From positions 1,488,001-1,552,000 of the forward strand of contig NC_089423.1 in the NCBI RefSeq assembly GCF_013426205.1: a stretch of 64,000 nucleotides of DNA. Direction: 5' to 3'. Positions within the stretch are counted from its first letter, which is position 1. Each line of letters begins with the position of its first letter. The notes beneath the pieces are model-generated. The model had not been told where the DNA came from. It saw only the letters and a program-made list of their open reading frames with translations, and searched no databases. Of the stretch, positions 32,409-46,200 are shown one piece after another. The position numbers and the translations under genes are program-made. Origin of the DNA: Metarhizium brunneum. Its lineage: Eukaryota > Ascomycota > Sordariomycetes > Hypocreales > Clavicipitaceae.

Positions 32409-33714
32409 GATTACCACCTCCTAGGTCTACCTAGAACTCTGCCATTTTGGTGCTTATTTTCTTTTTGTACGCAATCACATACAAGGCATGCTCAAGGAAC
32501 GACATATCAGACGGCGGGTGACCTAGAGCAGTCTTGTCGTTACGGGCTAGGAGGTTGTGACTGGACGAAGTTCGCTTTGAAACGGACTACTTGTATGGCT
32601 CTATCTCATACTGACGAAGTAGCACACTTGCATTTACAGCTTGGTGGAACATTGATAACGATTCTAGATACGGCGCAAAGAGTGAGAGGGGTTAGGCTAT
32701 CTTTCCAGGGTCCACGGTTCACTGGCAAGAAGTTATGGCTGTTGTGGATTAATTATATCTTTGATTGCAATTGGGGAATACACGCTGGCATGACGAGGCG
32801 AATGGCTACGTTTTGTGTAATTACTGTAGATATGCATATACATAAAAGCTCGGCTGTGAAGTAGAAACCAGGAGCTATAGGCGACATATTGTTATTGAGC
32901 CCATGACTTGGTAACATTGAATGCAGGGCAATGCTTGATTATGCAATAGCAACACTGGAGCTTTTTGGTAACATTGAATGGCTGGCCCAAGACAGAAGTC
33001 TTGGCATGGGCGAAAGGGGCCATGGCCACTCTTCACTCATCATGGTGTTTTTGCTTCGGCCAAAGGGCACTAGGTCAAAGCTAGGGCGCCATGTCTGCGA
33101 ACCACATCGATTGCAAGATCACAGCTTCATCGTAGTCGTCAAGTTGTGTGTGCCGGGGCACCAGACTACACGTTTGGCTTCTGCTTGGGTGCCCCTCTCA
33201 ACGGTACTCATCACGAGGGTTGGGGTGTGGCGCCGTGCCTGGCCCGACCCAAGCAACCCCCCCCCTCTCTCTTCAAATGGTCTTACTTCTTTGTATCTGA
33301 CGACGACCCTCCTTCCCCCCCCTGGCAGTGCGAAGGCAAACGTCTGCTCCCAACCCATTCTCAAGTGCGTTATTGATTTTACGTTGTTGAAAATTTTGCC
33401 TGCACGTGGAGCCTCACATTGTTGCATTTGCATTAATGTGTAGGAGAATGCCATCGCTCTGACTACCTGCGGTTAGAACTCAGCCTTGCGCGACACCCGC
33501 CAACTGCGCCAAGCTGGCTTCCAAGGCATTGCTGCTGCTTCTCTCCTCCGGCTACGGCTCTCGCTTCACCCAAACGGTCGGAAGAAACCATTACTTCTCG
33601 AAAGAAGCAAGAATACGAGTATACGTGCCTACGAGACTGCTCTCCACAACGGCGACCCGATCCGTTTTTGGCTTCCTCAACCGTATCATAAAGACGGCCT
33701 TGCCAGACAGCGAA
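32409..33714. other. Intergenic region, TAD3 to RNH1
   Basis: 1.3 kb. The last 252 bp (33463-33714) are open in frame with RNH1 without an ATG (see findings). The rest shows no supportable gene. Confidence 0.5.
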
Positions 33715-34802
33715 ATGAACAAGAGAGCTGCCCCGGGGGTGAATGCAACAGCTAGCCCCCCCAAGAAAAGAAAGACGGATAATGTGCAAAAGTTCTATGC
33801 GGTCCAAGCTGGATTTCGCCCTGGGGTGTATATGACATATGCCGAGTGCTCAGCCCAAACGGCTGGTTTCAGGGGTGCTGTTTGTGAGTCAACTCTGTGG
33901 TTCTTGTCGCAAGCCTTGAGATGCCAAATGGAGCATGGTTGAGCTAATTGGTTGTTGCTGTAGTCAAATCCTTCACCTCGCGGTCCGATGCAGAGGCATT
34001 TGCGGAGGGGAAGAAGGTCGCGGCATCTTCTGATGAGCCAGAGAGGTTTTACGCCGTGGCTGTAGGCAATCCGACGGGCATTTACACAGATTGGAATGAA
34101 GCGGCGCTGGCTATCAAGGGCGTCAAGGGCCCCAAGTACAAGCGGTTTGGAACACGAATGGAGGCGGTCGTCTATATTAAACAACATGGCAGTAGGGAAG
34201 CCATTGAAGCTCTAGGGGAAACATATGCAGCGGCGCCAGTTGAACTACCGGTATCTCCAACACCGGTAGTAGCTTCCACAAAGAAGACGGCGTCTAAGAC
34301 GGCCGCAAAGAAAGCTGAACCGGGGGTGCAGCGTCCAGCCGAGGACGTTTTGCAAATTTATACAGACGGCAGTAGCCTTGCAAACGGGAAAGCTGGTTCC
34401 AGAGCAGGCGTGGGTGTCTATTTCGGAGACGGGGATCCCCGAAATGTTTCTGAAAGACTGGTTGGCGACCCGCAGACTAACCAGCGTGCCGAGTTGATGG
34501 CCATGCTTCGGGCATTAGAGATTGCACCCCTCGAGCAGACGGTGCAGATCATCAGCGACAGCCAGTATTCAATCAACTGCGTGACGCAATGGGCTATTGG
34601 ATGGAAACACAAAGGGTGGAAGACGGCAACTGGCGAGAATGTCAAGAACCAGGATATCATTCGGGCTGTCCTGGACAAGATGGACGAGAGGACCAAGACC
34701 GGCGCTAATACCTACTTTCATTGGGTTAAGGGACATGCGTCGGATAGAGGAAATGTGGCTGCTGACAGGTTAGCTGTACGAGGGGCAAAAATGGCTTGTT
34801 GA
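33715..34802 (+). CDS. RNH1: Ribonuclease H1
   Basis: Removes RNA from RNA:DNA hybrids. Exons 33715-33883 and 33964-34802; the 80-bp intron has GTGAGT, GCTAAT and TGTAG signals; 335 residues. Two hybrid-binding (viroplasmin-type) domains come first: FYAVQAGFRPGVY...FKSFTSRSDAEAF, rebuilt across the intron, and FYAVAVGNPTGIY...YKRFGTRMEAVVY. A Lys/Ala/Thr linker follows, then the RNase H domain with D191 (YTDGSS), E233 (NQRAEL), D255 (SDSQYS) and D324 (AADRLA). Early residues contain PPKKRK, a likely nuclear signal. The upstream sequence is open in frame and looks like a mitochondrial presequence. Confidence 0.94.
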
Positions 34803-37576
34803 GGAGGGTGTCGTGAGCTGGAGTTGAGTCGGGGGGTGGGTATTGGAACTGTGTCAGGCTCGAAGCTCTTGGGAAAACACAAGAGCCTGTGTCTGTGTCG
34901 GATTTTTGTGATACTAGCAGGGTGATGGAAGGGTAGGGTTGCATCTCATGGAAGCGGCTAAGGAGCATATGCATGTGTTACGGAGTGTTTTAATTTTTTT
35001 TCTGTTCGAGACTTGGGATATTTTGAGGACCGGGAAAAAGAAGGGAATTCTTGGATTTTGTCAATTTGTTTGTGATACAAGTCCACATTAATGGCTGGCG
35101 GCGTCTTGACGATCATACAACAATGATGGAGGACTGTTGTTATGATACCTGTATTTGTCTTTACACCACGGCCAATCATCGCCGTGACGTATTGTTATCG
35201 CAAGGGACTTGAAGAATGCGTTTCAACCGATGAATGTTGTGGCGGGTGTTGCTATCTGAGTATTCGAGGGCGTCGCGCTGAAAGCCATTCCTTGTTGCTT
35301 GCGGCCGCTGCCATCGATCAGCCTTACCACGGAATTTCGGCACACTCTATCTGTGGCTCCTGGCTTGGATGCGGGGAATGATATTATCGTATAGCTACGT
35401 TTTCATGTTGACAGCTTGTTCGAGCCTTTTATTTTTGGGAGATAGATCCGTGGGGGCCAGTGAGGGATCGTGATGCTTCGATGCCGGCGCAGGTCTTGTC
35501 TTGCTGGAGGCAACGTCATGCGCATGAGGTTTTGTGGAATTGCATTGGAGCTGCGAGGTCTATCATGCAAGCCTGCTCCTCAAATAGCGCCCGATATGCC
35601 CAAGCTCGAGCAAGTTGTTCTGGTACGGTGGGATTCGTCGATTCTGTCGTGTTTGTCTCCTTGTCCCCTGCCTCATGTTGGTGGTCAACAACCCACAGGA
35701 GGCTTGGATGCTTTTCCGTAGCATAGAGAGATTGATGACTTGCGAGTCATTATCTGGATAGTCTTCTTCCAATCAGATCACTGTCCACGATACCTCGCAG
35801 GTGTCCTCTTGGTTGTCGTCCATTCACCTCCAGGGACCATCCCTTGGAGGTTGTGGTACACCACCGAGTACACACCACGTACTTTGACTCTTGCAGCCAT
35901 CAAACTCTGTCACATATAGCATGAGAACATTCCTTTGTCTTTGAATTTTTATTCGCTTCACTTTTACCGAGCAAATCGCTGATAGCACCTAAAGTCTCAT
36001 TCACTCGACACCCGATCCAACCTTACACGTCTGCACGACTAAGATCAAATAAACTTGGAAAATCTCAACTGGACAGCATTATGCGCACAAAGCGCACAGA
36101 TCTCGGAAAAAGAGGTTATTCCCAGTTTGCGTCTGTTTCACAGTGCCGGATTATCCATATCAGGACAAACGTGCAGGTTGCACCCGCGGCCTGTTATCTC
36201 CCTTTGGGGACGGATGAACCAATGGGATGTGTACGGCATCCCAATTGGTTATCAGGCGGCAACCCATACAGTACATTCAGGGAGGGTAGCAAGGCATGGG
36301 CCAATCTTCTTCTTCTTTTTGTCGTCACATTGGCGGGTAGGCTCGCAGTAGACGGGTGGTACCAAGGAGGGGGAGGAATATTTGTGTCGCCTGACAAGTC
36401 AACTTCACCTTGCAACACTTGTATTTTTGCATTCATCTCCCGAGGTGTTGTATGTATATGCATAGTGATGAGTCGAGATGGTGGATTTGAGAAGGAATTG
36501 GGTTAGGAGTAAGCCAACTTCTGCTGAAGTCGATCACAAGGATTATGGAATTCATGGCGGTTACGCCCGGTGGCGTCTGCAATAATCGTAAAGAGTTGAC
36601 TAGACTCACAGGCGAATGAGGCATCGGCTGAGGATTTACAAGAGAGACGGTTTTTTGTTCTCGGCGGTTGCAATGTCCTTGGGTTGCCTTGATAGGCTTG
36701 ACAGTTGTTTGGCAACATGCCCACGATGATGTGCGGACCGGTTTGGCCCCCGGGCACCCAGCATAATGACAACCAATAAAGTTGAAATGCCGCTTTGTAC
36801 AGGCCATCAATTGGGCTGGATTTGATGTTGTGGCTTCATATTGTAAGCAAGGCGGCGTGCGGCGGGTCGAGAAGGAGAAGGGACGATGCAGTTGCCTCTG
36901 AACACGTCATTCTGCGCTTCGGGGAGAGATTGGCATCGAGAGTTGGGCAACCTGGCGGCGCGTCGTGACGAGGATAAAATTGTATTAATACGGCGTCTGA
37001 CCTCAATCAACATGGACTGAAAGAACTGGGCTGGACCAGAAGAACATTGAAGTTCGGGAGCCAAGGTTGGCCTGGCAGTTTCCTGGCTGTGCAGTCGTGA
37101 CTTCCCAAGTGGTTCACGCATGTGGAGGCAGCACCGGCAAATCCCAGATGCCATACCAAAAAGGCGATATCTGTGCAAATAGCTTTGCGGCGGCGCGGAT
37201 GAGAGCGGAACCAAACCACTTTCTAGGTCGTTGCCGACGTCTCGATTCAGAACCCGCATGCACATAACACTACATCCATCCATCTTGTCGCGGACTCTAC
37301 GGATTCGAACCGTTTTGCTCTACTCTGCCCCAGTCCAACATTGCCTATTACCCGTTCGGGATCTTCCTACATCAACAACGGGCCACAGCTTCCATCCACG
37401 GATTCCCTCCAGGGCACACAGAAAAAACTCGCTCTACGTGTGTCTCTTCGCACGTCTTTATTTACCGCTTCTATTATCTCACCCGGTCCCAGAATGCTGT
37501 CTACCCTTCTCCTCCTTGCTACAGCCGCCGTCGCCACTGCCTGCTTTGAAGCTTGCTAACGCCAGCTTTTGCCGCA
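34803..37576. other. Intergenic region, RNH1 to antiporter gene
   Basis: 2.8 kb. No open frame here shows a domain or plausible splice structure. It presumably contains the RNH1 3' UTR and the antiporter promoter. Confidence 0.45.
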
Positions 37577-39870
37577 ATGGCTAATTACACTTTACAGGAG
37601 AACAAGGGCATTTGGGCCGTACCTTTGGAAATCACCGACTTCAACATCTTGGTTGCTCTGTTGGGTGGATTCATTTCGGTTTTTGGGCTGGTATCATATC
37701 TCTTCAAGGAAACATTTTGCCTATCTGAAGCTCGTGAGTACCTTTTCGTTTGCCACCTTGAGCCTTTTACCCCTCTACTCTTACCTGAGCGACGTTTAAT
37801 AGTTCTCGGGCTATGATTTGCTTTTTTTTTTTGGTTTCCTGAACTGGTGGTGCATAAGCATGTGAGACAATGATGCAGGAACCGTATTCGGGACAGACGT
37901 GCAAGGGACAGGGAGGCTTGTGTAACAACCCCTTTCTTTTCTTCGTCGTGTTCCCACGCTGGATATCACCTTCATTCACCTTCATTCCGGGAAGCAGTTG
38001 AGACGTTTAGCATACTTATCGCTTGAGTCTACGCTGGATTCTGACATTACTGGTACAGTCATATCGCTCTTGGTTGGTGTGGCCTTTGGGCCATATGCGG
38101 CCGATTGGATTCGGCCTTGGTCCTATGCCGCTTGTCACCGAGATGGTCTCACGGACGCGCAATGCCAGGACCGGCTGAATGCCATCACGCTCAACTTTTC
38201 CAGACTGGTGCTTGGTGTGCAGCTGGTTCTCGCTGGAGTCCAGTTGCCAAGCAAATACCTCTGGAAAGAGCTGAAACCCATCTTGCTACTCGTCGGCCCC
38301 GGTATGGCATGTATGTGGATGGCTACGAGTCTTCTTGTTTGGGGACTGGTTGGCACACCTAGCTTTTTGCATGCCCTGGCTGTTGGGGCATGCGTCACTC
38401 CTACCGACCCCGTCCTGTCTGCCGTCATTGTCAAGGGGAAGTTTGCCGACCATAACATCCCCAAAGAGTTGCAGGACCTCATCGTTGCCGAGTCTGGAAC
38501 GAACGACGGCCTGGGCTACCCGTTCTTGTTCTTCGCCCTCTACCTTATCAAATACATAGGATCGGGGGCAACAGAAGGCGGTGCCAAGGATGCCATGGGC
38601 CTTTGGTTTGCCATCACGTGGGGGTACACCATTATTCTCAGCATCATCTATGGCGCTGTCGTGGGTTGGATAGGCAAAGAATTGCTTTACTTTGCTAAAA
38701 AACGCAACTATGTTGACCATGAGAGTTTCCTCGTCTTCGCTGTCGCCTTGGCTCTATTTGTTCTGGGTACTTGTGGGTTGATTGGCACAGATGATGTGTT
38801 GGCGTGCTTTATCGCTGGGAATGCCTTCACCTGGGACGATTGGTTCCGCCTACAAACAAAGGATGACTCGTTACAGCCGACGATTGATATGCTTCTTAAC
38901 GTCACCATCTTCCTATGGTACGGCGCCTATCTTCCGTGGAATGATTTCGCCCACAACTCCATTATTCCATTGAGTCGGTTGATCCCCCTTGGACTTCTGG
39001 TACTACTTATACGGCGTCTACCGTGGATATTTGGCATGCACAAAGCTATCCATCAAATTAGCCAGGTACGACAGGCTATCTTTGTGGGCTTTTTTGGCCC
39101 AATTGGTGTGTCGGCCGTGTTCTATCTCTACATCGGCATAGAATTCATCCAGCAGCATTTGAGTGATGAAAACAGCGTTCCCAGATCGGATGTCAAGGAT
39201 CTTGCTGAGACAATTACAGTTGTGGTTTGGTTCCTCGTCGTGTGTAGTATTGTAAGTTGTGTCGCGCTGGTACATATATTTTTAGTAGCATTGCTGCAGT
39301 GCCTTCGTGTCCATATTCGTTTTTGGTTGACGTCGCTAACGTCGTCACTCTTCGCAGGTTGTTCATGGGTTGAGCATTCCCCTCGGCAAGCTAGGGTATC
39401 TCGCGCCCAGACTCCATCGTGTGCTGAGTGAAAGTCTTAGCGAAACTATTAGCACTGATCGGTTCAGCGTCCAAGCTCGCAGACGTATTCCCTTCTTTGG
39501 CAGGTTCGTGAGAGAGCCTGAGGATGTTGAGGCAAACCTCGCGGCGCAAGTGCGCCAGGGCACCGCGCCGATTCGTCGGACCGGACAGGGAGTTGTACCT
39601 TCCAAGATAAAACAGCCAGAACAAGATTCCCGAGGAGCACCGGCTGCAGGCCAAAGCAGCCATGAAGATGCTGAGAGCTCCGGAACTCGAATAGATGTTG
39701 AGGCTGAGGCCAGAGTCTCGGGGGAGTGGACTCCGGCGAAGGGGAGGAACCAATCTTCTGACGAGCCTGAAGCCCGAAAGTCAGAAGCCAGCACTCCTGG
39801 TCGAAGTGCAAGAAGGGAAATCCAGTTCTCCGACGAAGTGCCACAGAGCCCACCAGCTCCGGCTAAGTAG
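37577..39870 (+). CDS. Plasma-membrane Na+/H+ antiporter (CPA1, Nha1-like)
   Basis: Exports Na+ or K+ in exchange for protons across the plasma membrane. Exons 37577-37733, 38059-39251 and 39358-39870, 620 residues. The first intron is long for this window (325 bp, GTGAGT donor, CTGAC branch); the second is 106 bp (GTAAGT, GCTAAC). Joining EA to LISLLVGVAFGPYAADW gives the spacing of fungal Nha1 proteins. About 12 hydrophobic segments lie between residues 20 and 450. Ion-path motifs are TPTDPVLS near 168 and ESGTNDGLGYPF near 197. The C-terminal 160 residues are hydrophilic and Ser/Glu-rich, a cytosolic regulatory tail much shorter than in budding yeast Nha1. Confidence 0.9.
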
Positions 39871-42800
39871 AGTGGATTTGGGTGAGTTATTAACGGTCTG
39901 CCGATGATGGTGGCGATCGTGGGGGGCAAGCCACACATGTTGTCCGTTCCGGACCATTATCACCGTCTTTCGGGATCGGGATAGCTTCATATGTGGTGGC
40001 AAAGGTGTGTGGAAAGGAGAGAGGGAAGGGTGATGGTGTATTCATGGCATGAATTTGGTGAAGACTCCGATTCGGAGAGGGCATGGCGTACAGGTGGCGA
40101 GGTATCCAGATAAAGCAAATTTTTATTCACGTAAATATTAGATGTCGTAAAAGGCAGATCATAGTGGCTTCAAACGTTGCCATGTGCGCATCGGTCCGAC
40201 GAGGTGGCACATGCAGTCTTTAACCAGGATGCTCCAACACTCACAAACTCGCGGGACAATGGATCACAAGCCACGGAGAAGCCACAGCACATCTGGCGCA
40301 GAACGCCCGCAAACAACGGCACGTTGACGGGCTTGGTTTCGAGGCGTGCCTGCTAAGCGGCGGACAGGCAGATGGCTTATCTGTCTGATTGGGCGAGAGT
40401 TTTCGTTGCACACCCTCCCAGGTGAAGAGTGGACAAGTAGGGCTGATTGTCAGGACTCGGGACTGAGAAATATCACGCATTGGAAGGTGGAAATGTACAT
40501 ATGCATCAATTGAGAAAGATGACGAGAGGAAGCGGGTCACAGTGCACGCCATGCCTTCTGGGCTGCGTAACGGGATGATGGGAATTCGCGAAATCAAGTG
40601 CTTGGGCGGTTGGTTTATTGACCTGTGGACTTGGGCCATGCATGAACGGGGTCCAATTGGTGAAAATGTGACATGGACCTTGGGAAGATACATATGTACC
40701 TAGACAAGTGGTTTTGGTTTGACGATTTCGTGCGGTCGTTGCGGTGACGGAATTACGAGCGCATGGCCTTGGACAGGTCGATGTCGTGATGTGCGAGAGG
40801 AGACCGCCGGAATTAGCTGCAGTTATTCTAGGTGTGAAGATGTCGGATGCTGGCGATCAATTGAAGATCCGGCGAGGCATCCATTCACCAAATCGCATCG
40901 CTGCTTAAGTTCTCCAGTGAGACAGGCCAATCCGTGCGCTGCAGTTGGCCGTCCTTCATGTTGATGATAAGGGCTCAGAGACAGTCTCACGCCGCCATTT
41001 GGCCAGCATATTTCGGCGTATTGCGAAAACGGACGGCGCATGATCGAGCCGTGAAGCCACGAAGCACAAATCAACCAGTTTACTGCATGTACATGGTCTG
41101 TGGGTGCTGTGAACCAGACCCCATGGTCGGGACGGCAAATATGGCTGTCGCCGAGTTCTCCATTCGAACCGGGCGTGATGACGAGACAAGTCCGCAAGAG
41201 ATGTTATATACGTGGAACCTGCTCTGCTCGCTTTGCGTTGGCACTGCCGGGTGGCCCGGCGCTGGAAAAGCTGGGGGAAAGAGGCGATGCTGACGACCGT
41301 CTGTTATGTTGGGGAGGAAGATGCATGGGGAAAGCATTGAACGGCACCGGGGACAGATAATCAACAAAAACTGGCGGTCGGAGTTTTGGACCAAATCAAT
41401 GCTATGTAGTGCCGCGGGCCCTGCCGTGGGACATTGTCAGGCAGTCCGATGTCTGGTGCGTCAGTGACGCCAGCTGCTGTCTCTGACAGCTGGGGGGCTC
41501 AATGTTCCGTCTGGAGGGCTGAGTAGTACTCCGTACCGGACTTGAATATTGATTGTTTAAATGTTGACAGTTGTCTACATGTGATGAGTTGACTTCTGGC
41601 GCCGGGGCTTGACGCCTATCTACTTATAAGCTTGGCGGTGGGTGCCTGCAGGTGCCAGGCAATTGAGTCTTCAGTCTTTGGCTGCCATTGTTGATCTGTT
41701 AGGGAGAGACTTTGGGGGAACTGTGAGGGCTTAGCGGTGCCTGTAGAATCATGACCACCGGACGGGCTTTTATTGGCCCCCAGGGCAGAAGGGGAGCCGG
41801 GGAGAGGGGAAGGGTTCATCCGCACGTCGTGCTGGAGGACTGTCAGCGGTGAGCACTGTATCTGTCGTGTGCAATTGTACATACCTAATGTATGTATGTC
41901 GCTGTATACCGTACACGTAGGGCGTGAATGAGTCAATGTTCGGAGTACTGTCCGTCGCCGATAAGTCGGTGTCTGTCCGTCAGCGTCCTTCACGAGCGAC
42001 CAAAGTACTACTAGTATCCCCTTACCCTCGGATCCACATGTTGCGAAGCCCGCACGCCACGCCAAATTGACCCGTCCAGGTCGCGAGTGCCCAGGCCAGG
42101 TTGCTAAATGAAGTACGCGGTACCCTAGGTATCCAGGTACCGAGTACACTGGGTGCACATGGCTTGGCCACATGCGCAGAAGAAAAAATGGGTTGACGAA
42201 GCCATCAAAAGTGAAAAAAAGCGGGAGCCTGAAGAGGAGTGAGGAGGAACAGGGCGGGCCCTCTAACCCTTTCCCACTTGGCCGCGGGCAACAGGCCTAT
42301 TCATTCATCAGTCAAGGTCTGCATTGTACTTGTAGAGTATGTATATGTAATTCAAGGGACCAGACGCTAGCTTAGCCAGCCCATGGGTACACCGCAGGCC
42401 TTGGTTCCTGTCAGGCCCACGTCCAGACGATTGATGTCTGGTCCATGTTGCCCACCGCCTGACACCAAACAACGTTGAGGGCAGCGCCTCCAGCCAGCCA
42501 GGACTGGCCCAGTTGTCGACTGGTTGACATTCATCACCCTCCACTTGCTGTCGCCATTCAGGTCCAGCCATACTATCGTCCGCTCCCTCAACTCGCAACT
42601 CTCTTCTGTCTCGTCTGGTCGGCCTCGCAGATTCTCTCCTCTGCCGAGCCTCTATCCCTCCGACCTTGCTTTCCGTCATTTCTCTTTCGTCCCGCTTGTT
42701 GCTCGCCCAGACACCCCCTTTTCGCTCCGACACCGAACACAATCCACGACTCAGCCCGCGATCCCGAGAGAACGTTGAGTGCGTGGCGTTGATTGACAGG

Positions 42801-43255
42801 TTTTCCTGCCCTCTTGCTCCATTGATTCAGTCGCTCGCCAATCTGTCGCCAACCATCGACGGCGGAGCCTGTTCAGCCGATATTCATCGTCATAGCCGTA
42901 CATTATTTTTCGTCCGGGCCGTGACACCGCTATTGTCTGGCCTATTTTTTTTTTTCTAACCTCGACATTATTACTCTTTAATCTCCTCTCTGATGTCGAG
43001 TTAGCGCAACGAGCTAGGCCCAGAGAGACTTACCTCGACCACTGCCATTCTCACCACGCCTATTCTTCGCCTAAGCAGCTGGAGTACACCGCGGTTGGGC
43101 CCTACTGATTCTTCAGCCCCTCCCTTTCTCAAATCTTGCCTCAACTCCACAAACTCGGCCGCGATCTAGACGTCCTGCCTACCAAGGCGACTGGGCTTGA
43201 GCCGATCGATTTCCCACCGCGCGAGGCGGATCGCGCACGGCCTGGCCTGCTGGTC
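39871..43255. other. Intergenic region, antiporter to MGA2-like gene
   Basis: 3.4 kb with no supportable gene. It holds TACTCCGTA at 41527-41535 and a C/T-rich stretch (about 42580-43130) leading to the next start codon, typical of a long fungal 5' UTR or promoter. Confidence 0.45.
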
Positions 43256-46200
43256 ATGACATCCGCAGGAGGCAGCGTCGCTGGAGGCCCTTTAATAGCG
43301 GGAGCAGGAATGTCCAGCGGCGAATTTCACGAATTCTCCGACGATGAATTTGCGGCTTCCAACCTCTTTGACTTCTCAAACAGCCCCGATACACTACAGA
43401 GCCTGGACGCCATTGGCTCCACCGATCAGAAATCCTTTTTAAACCCTCAGGAACTGACGACCGCTGGACCCTTTCCTGATTCCCCCAACGACTCTTATCA
43501 CGACTCGTCTTCCGAGTCGGCTTCGTCCTCAAAGAGGACTGGCAGCTCCGACTCGACCAAGACGCCTATTACCACCGGCGATAGCACTATGGATGACGGC
43601 GCTGATATCAAGATGGAGTGGGGTGCAGCCAATTATTCTTCCTATGACGACGATGAGAATGCATTCACATTCGGCCGCGAGGCTGATTCTTCCGCCATGG
43701 AGGGGCTGTACGGGTTTGGCGAGCAGGACGACAGCTTCATGGACCGCTCTTTTGATTTTGAGAGCGCTTCAAGTAGCCCCGAGGCACAAAATGCTGGCCA
43801 AACCGCCATGGCGTCCCCAGCCATGCCCACCATCAAGACGAATAACAGCTCCGCAAAGGTTGCACGCAAACCCAATAGCAAGCCCAAGACAGTTACTCAT
43901 AAGAAGCAAAGCTCAGTAAGTCAATCGCTGTTGGGCCCTTCTATGTACTGTAACGCTCCAAGTATTTATTGGAATCTAACCCTGAACAGCAATATTCAAC
44001 ATTGTCAACCGGCGTCAAGACTTCAGGTTCGAGGGAGGTCTCTCCCATGTCGGCCATGGTGACGAGCCACAATTCATCTCCAGCGGCTAATTTTCTCAAC
44101 TCGCCTTCTCCTCTTGGCAACCACATCAATGGAAACACCATCTGGCCTAACAGAGTAGATGTCACGCCGGCCACAGCACCGGATGCGTTGCCCACTCCCG
44201 TGCAGTTTAGCAACCAGATGCCTCAGCCGATGCTTATGCCTCAACATATCCCACTTTACAACAGCACTCCTGTTTATAACTTTACTGGCGGCTACGAGTT
44301 AAGAATCTTGCCCACACCTCTGAAATCGCGTGTCGAGACGCAAATTCCTATCAAAATGACATTGTCGCCTTTGCCACCCGGTGTAACCAAGTTGCATTTG
44401 CCTACCCACACCATATCTAAGCCTAAGCTACTCGCTCGGCCGTGCGCTGAACGATCTCCCGACACCCTAGAATTACACGTCAACTTGGTGTGCACAAGTG
44501 CGATGGAGCAAGGGGATTTCAAGAAGAAGGCGTTGGAGAGAGCCGCAGTAGTACCACAGGGATACTTGCCAGAGCTTGATGATGAAAAGAACTCGCCACA
44601 AAACGGAGGGGATGTTCGGATTTGCGCTGGGTGTATCTCGCGAGAGCGGAAACGAGCAGCGCGAAAGAAGATCAAGAAGCCAGAGGAGGAGAAGATTTGG
44701 GGTCAAGACGAGGAGCGACGTGTCATTGTCTTCAATACCCAGGAAGTCAAGGAATGGCAGCCCCTGAGCGGTGTCTTGGACGCCCGCGGACGCCCTGATC
44801 CAGTAGTCACTCGTGCTATGCAAATCGATGCTCCCATGAGAATTGCCTGCTACTGCAGGCATCATAGCGAGAAGATGGGCTTCAACGTCATCTTCACCAT
44901 CAAGGACTTTCGAGATCGCCTTATTGCACAGGCCATGTCCAACCCAATCATGATTACAGACGACCACAAGACTCATCCTATGGCTCAGGCCTCGAACCCT
45001 CAAGTATCAGAGACGGTCACCTCGACCACAATCCCCATCCATATGCCCCAGCCTATGGAGAGCAATCACATTGCGCCGGCGCCCGGCGTTCAAAACGGAT
45101 CATTTCAGGTCTCTTCGCCTAATGCAGACGGTAATTCCCAGCAAGGTGGACAGTCGCCCTACTCAGGTTCTGTCGTCTCCGGGAAGACGACTCCCACCAT
45201 GAGTACCCCAGCAGTAACTGGACGAACTCTTTCTCGACCTTCTTCGCCTAACCAAGGCGGCCCGGCCAAGAAGAGAAAGTCAAGCAGCTCGAGGGTACCT
45301 AACGGCTTGACGATGACAAGGCTGGATACTTCACCGCCGCCAGGCTCTCAAATAACTTCAGCACAGATCTCTACGGCGACATCTCCTTTCTCTCCCAATC
45401 CAAGTCCATTCCAACAACCAGAGCAGATATTTGGGCCTATGAATGGCCCAGCTCCATTTGCGAATGAGCCCCCTACTCCGGGTAGCAATGACCAGCTACC
45501 GTTCTTCTCTAACCGTTCCGCGAGCATGGACAACCTGGCAATAGCTCAGATGTATTCTGCGCCAGCATCAAGCCACCCAAGTCGTGCCCCTAGCCCTAAT
45601 GGTCTGAGAAACAGTGTTGCCGGCGGCATGCAAAATCAGTTCACGCAAAGCCTGGCAGCCAACCTGTATCCCCTGCCTCTCGGCGTCAACCAAGCACGAG
45701 CGCCTCCAACTATTCACAAAATCATCCCAAATGAGGGACCCAAAATTGGAGGCATCGAGGTTACTGTCTTGGGTGCTGCATTCTTCCAGGGCCTGGAGGT
45801 CTTCTTTGGTGATCAGAAGGCTACTACTACAACATACTGGGGCGACTCTTCTCTCGTCTGCTTGCTGCCCCCGTCACCCGTTGCCGGGGCTGTTGCGGTG
45901 ACTTTCAAGCATCAAGGCATCCCTGGGGCTCTAAATTTCGCCATGGGAAAGCAACCGCCTACGTTCAAGTACATTGACGACAACGAGGACAAGCTCATTA
46001 GGACAGCTCTGTCTGTGCTGGGACACAAAATGTCTGGCCAAATGGTGGACGTCAGTGATTTGGCGCGCCGAATTCTCAATGACGGCAACTCAACTTGGGC
46101 CAGTGGGGGTGGCTCATCATCATCAGCTGGTGGTCCAATGTTCAACCACGCTGCCACCTCTCGTGAACATCTCGAGTCGCAGCTTCTCAAGTGCTTGGAT

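Noticed and set aside
37290..37330. tRNA-like T-arm (ACGG-TTCGAAT-CCGT on the minus strand)
   Set aside because: No matching acceptor, D or anticodon arms could be built around it.
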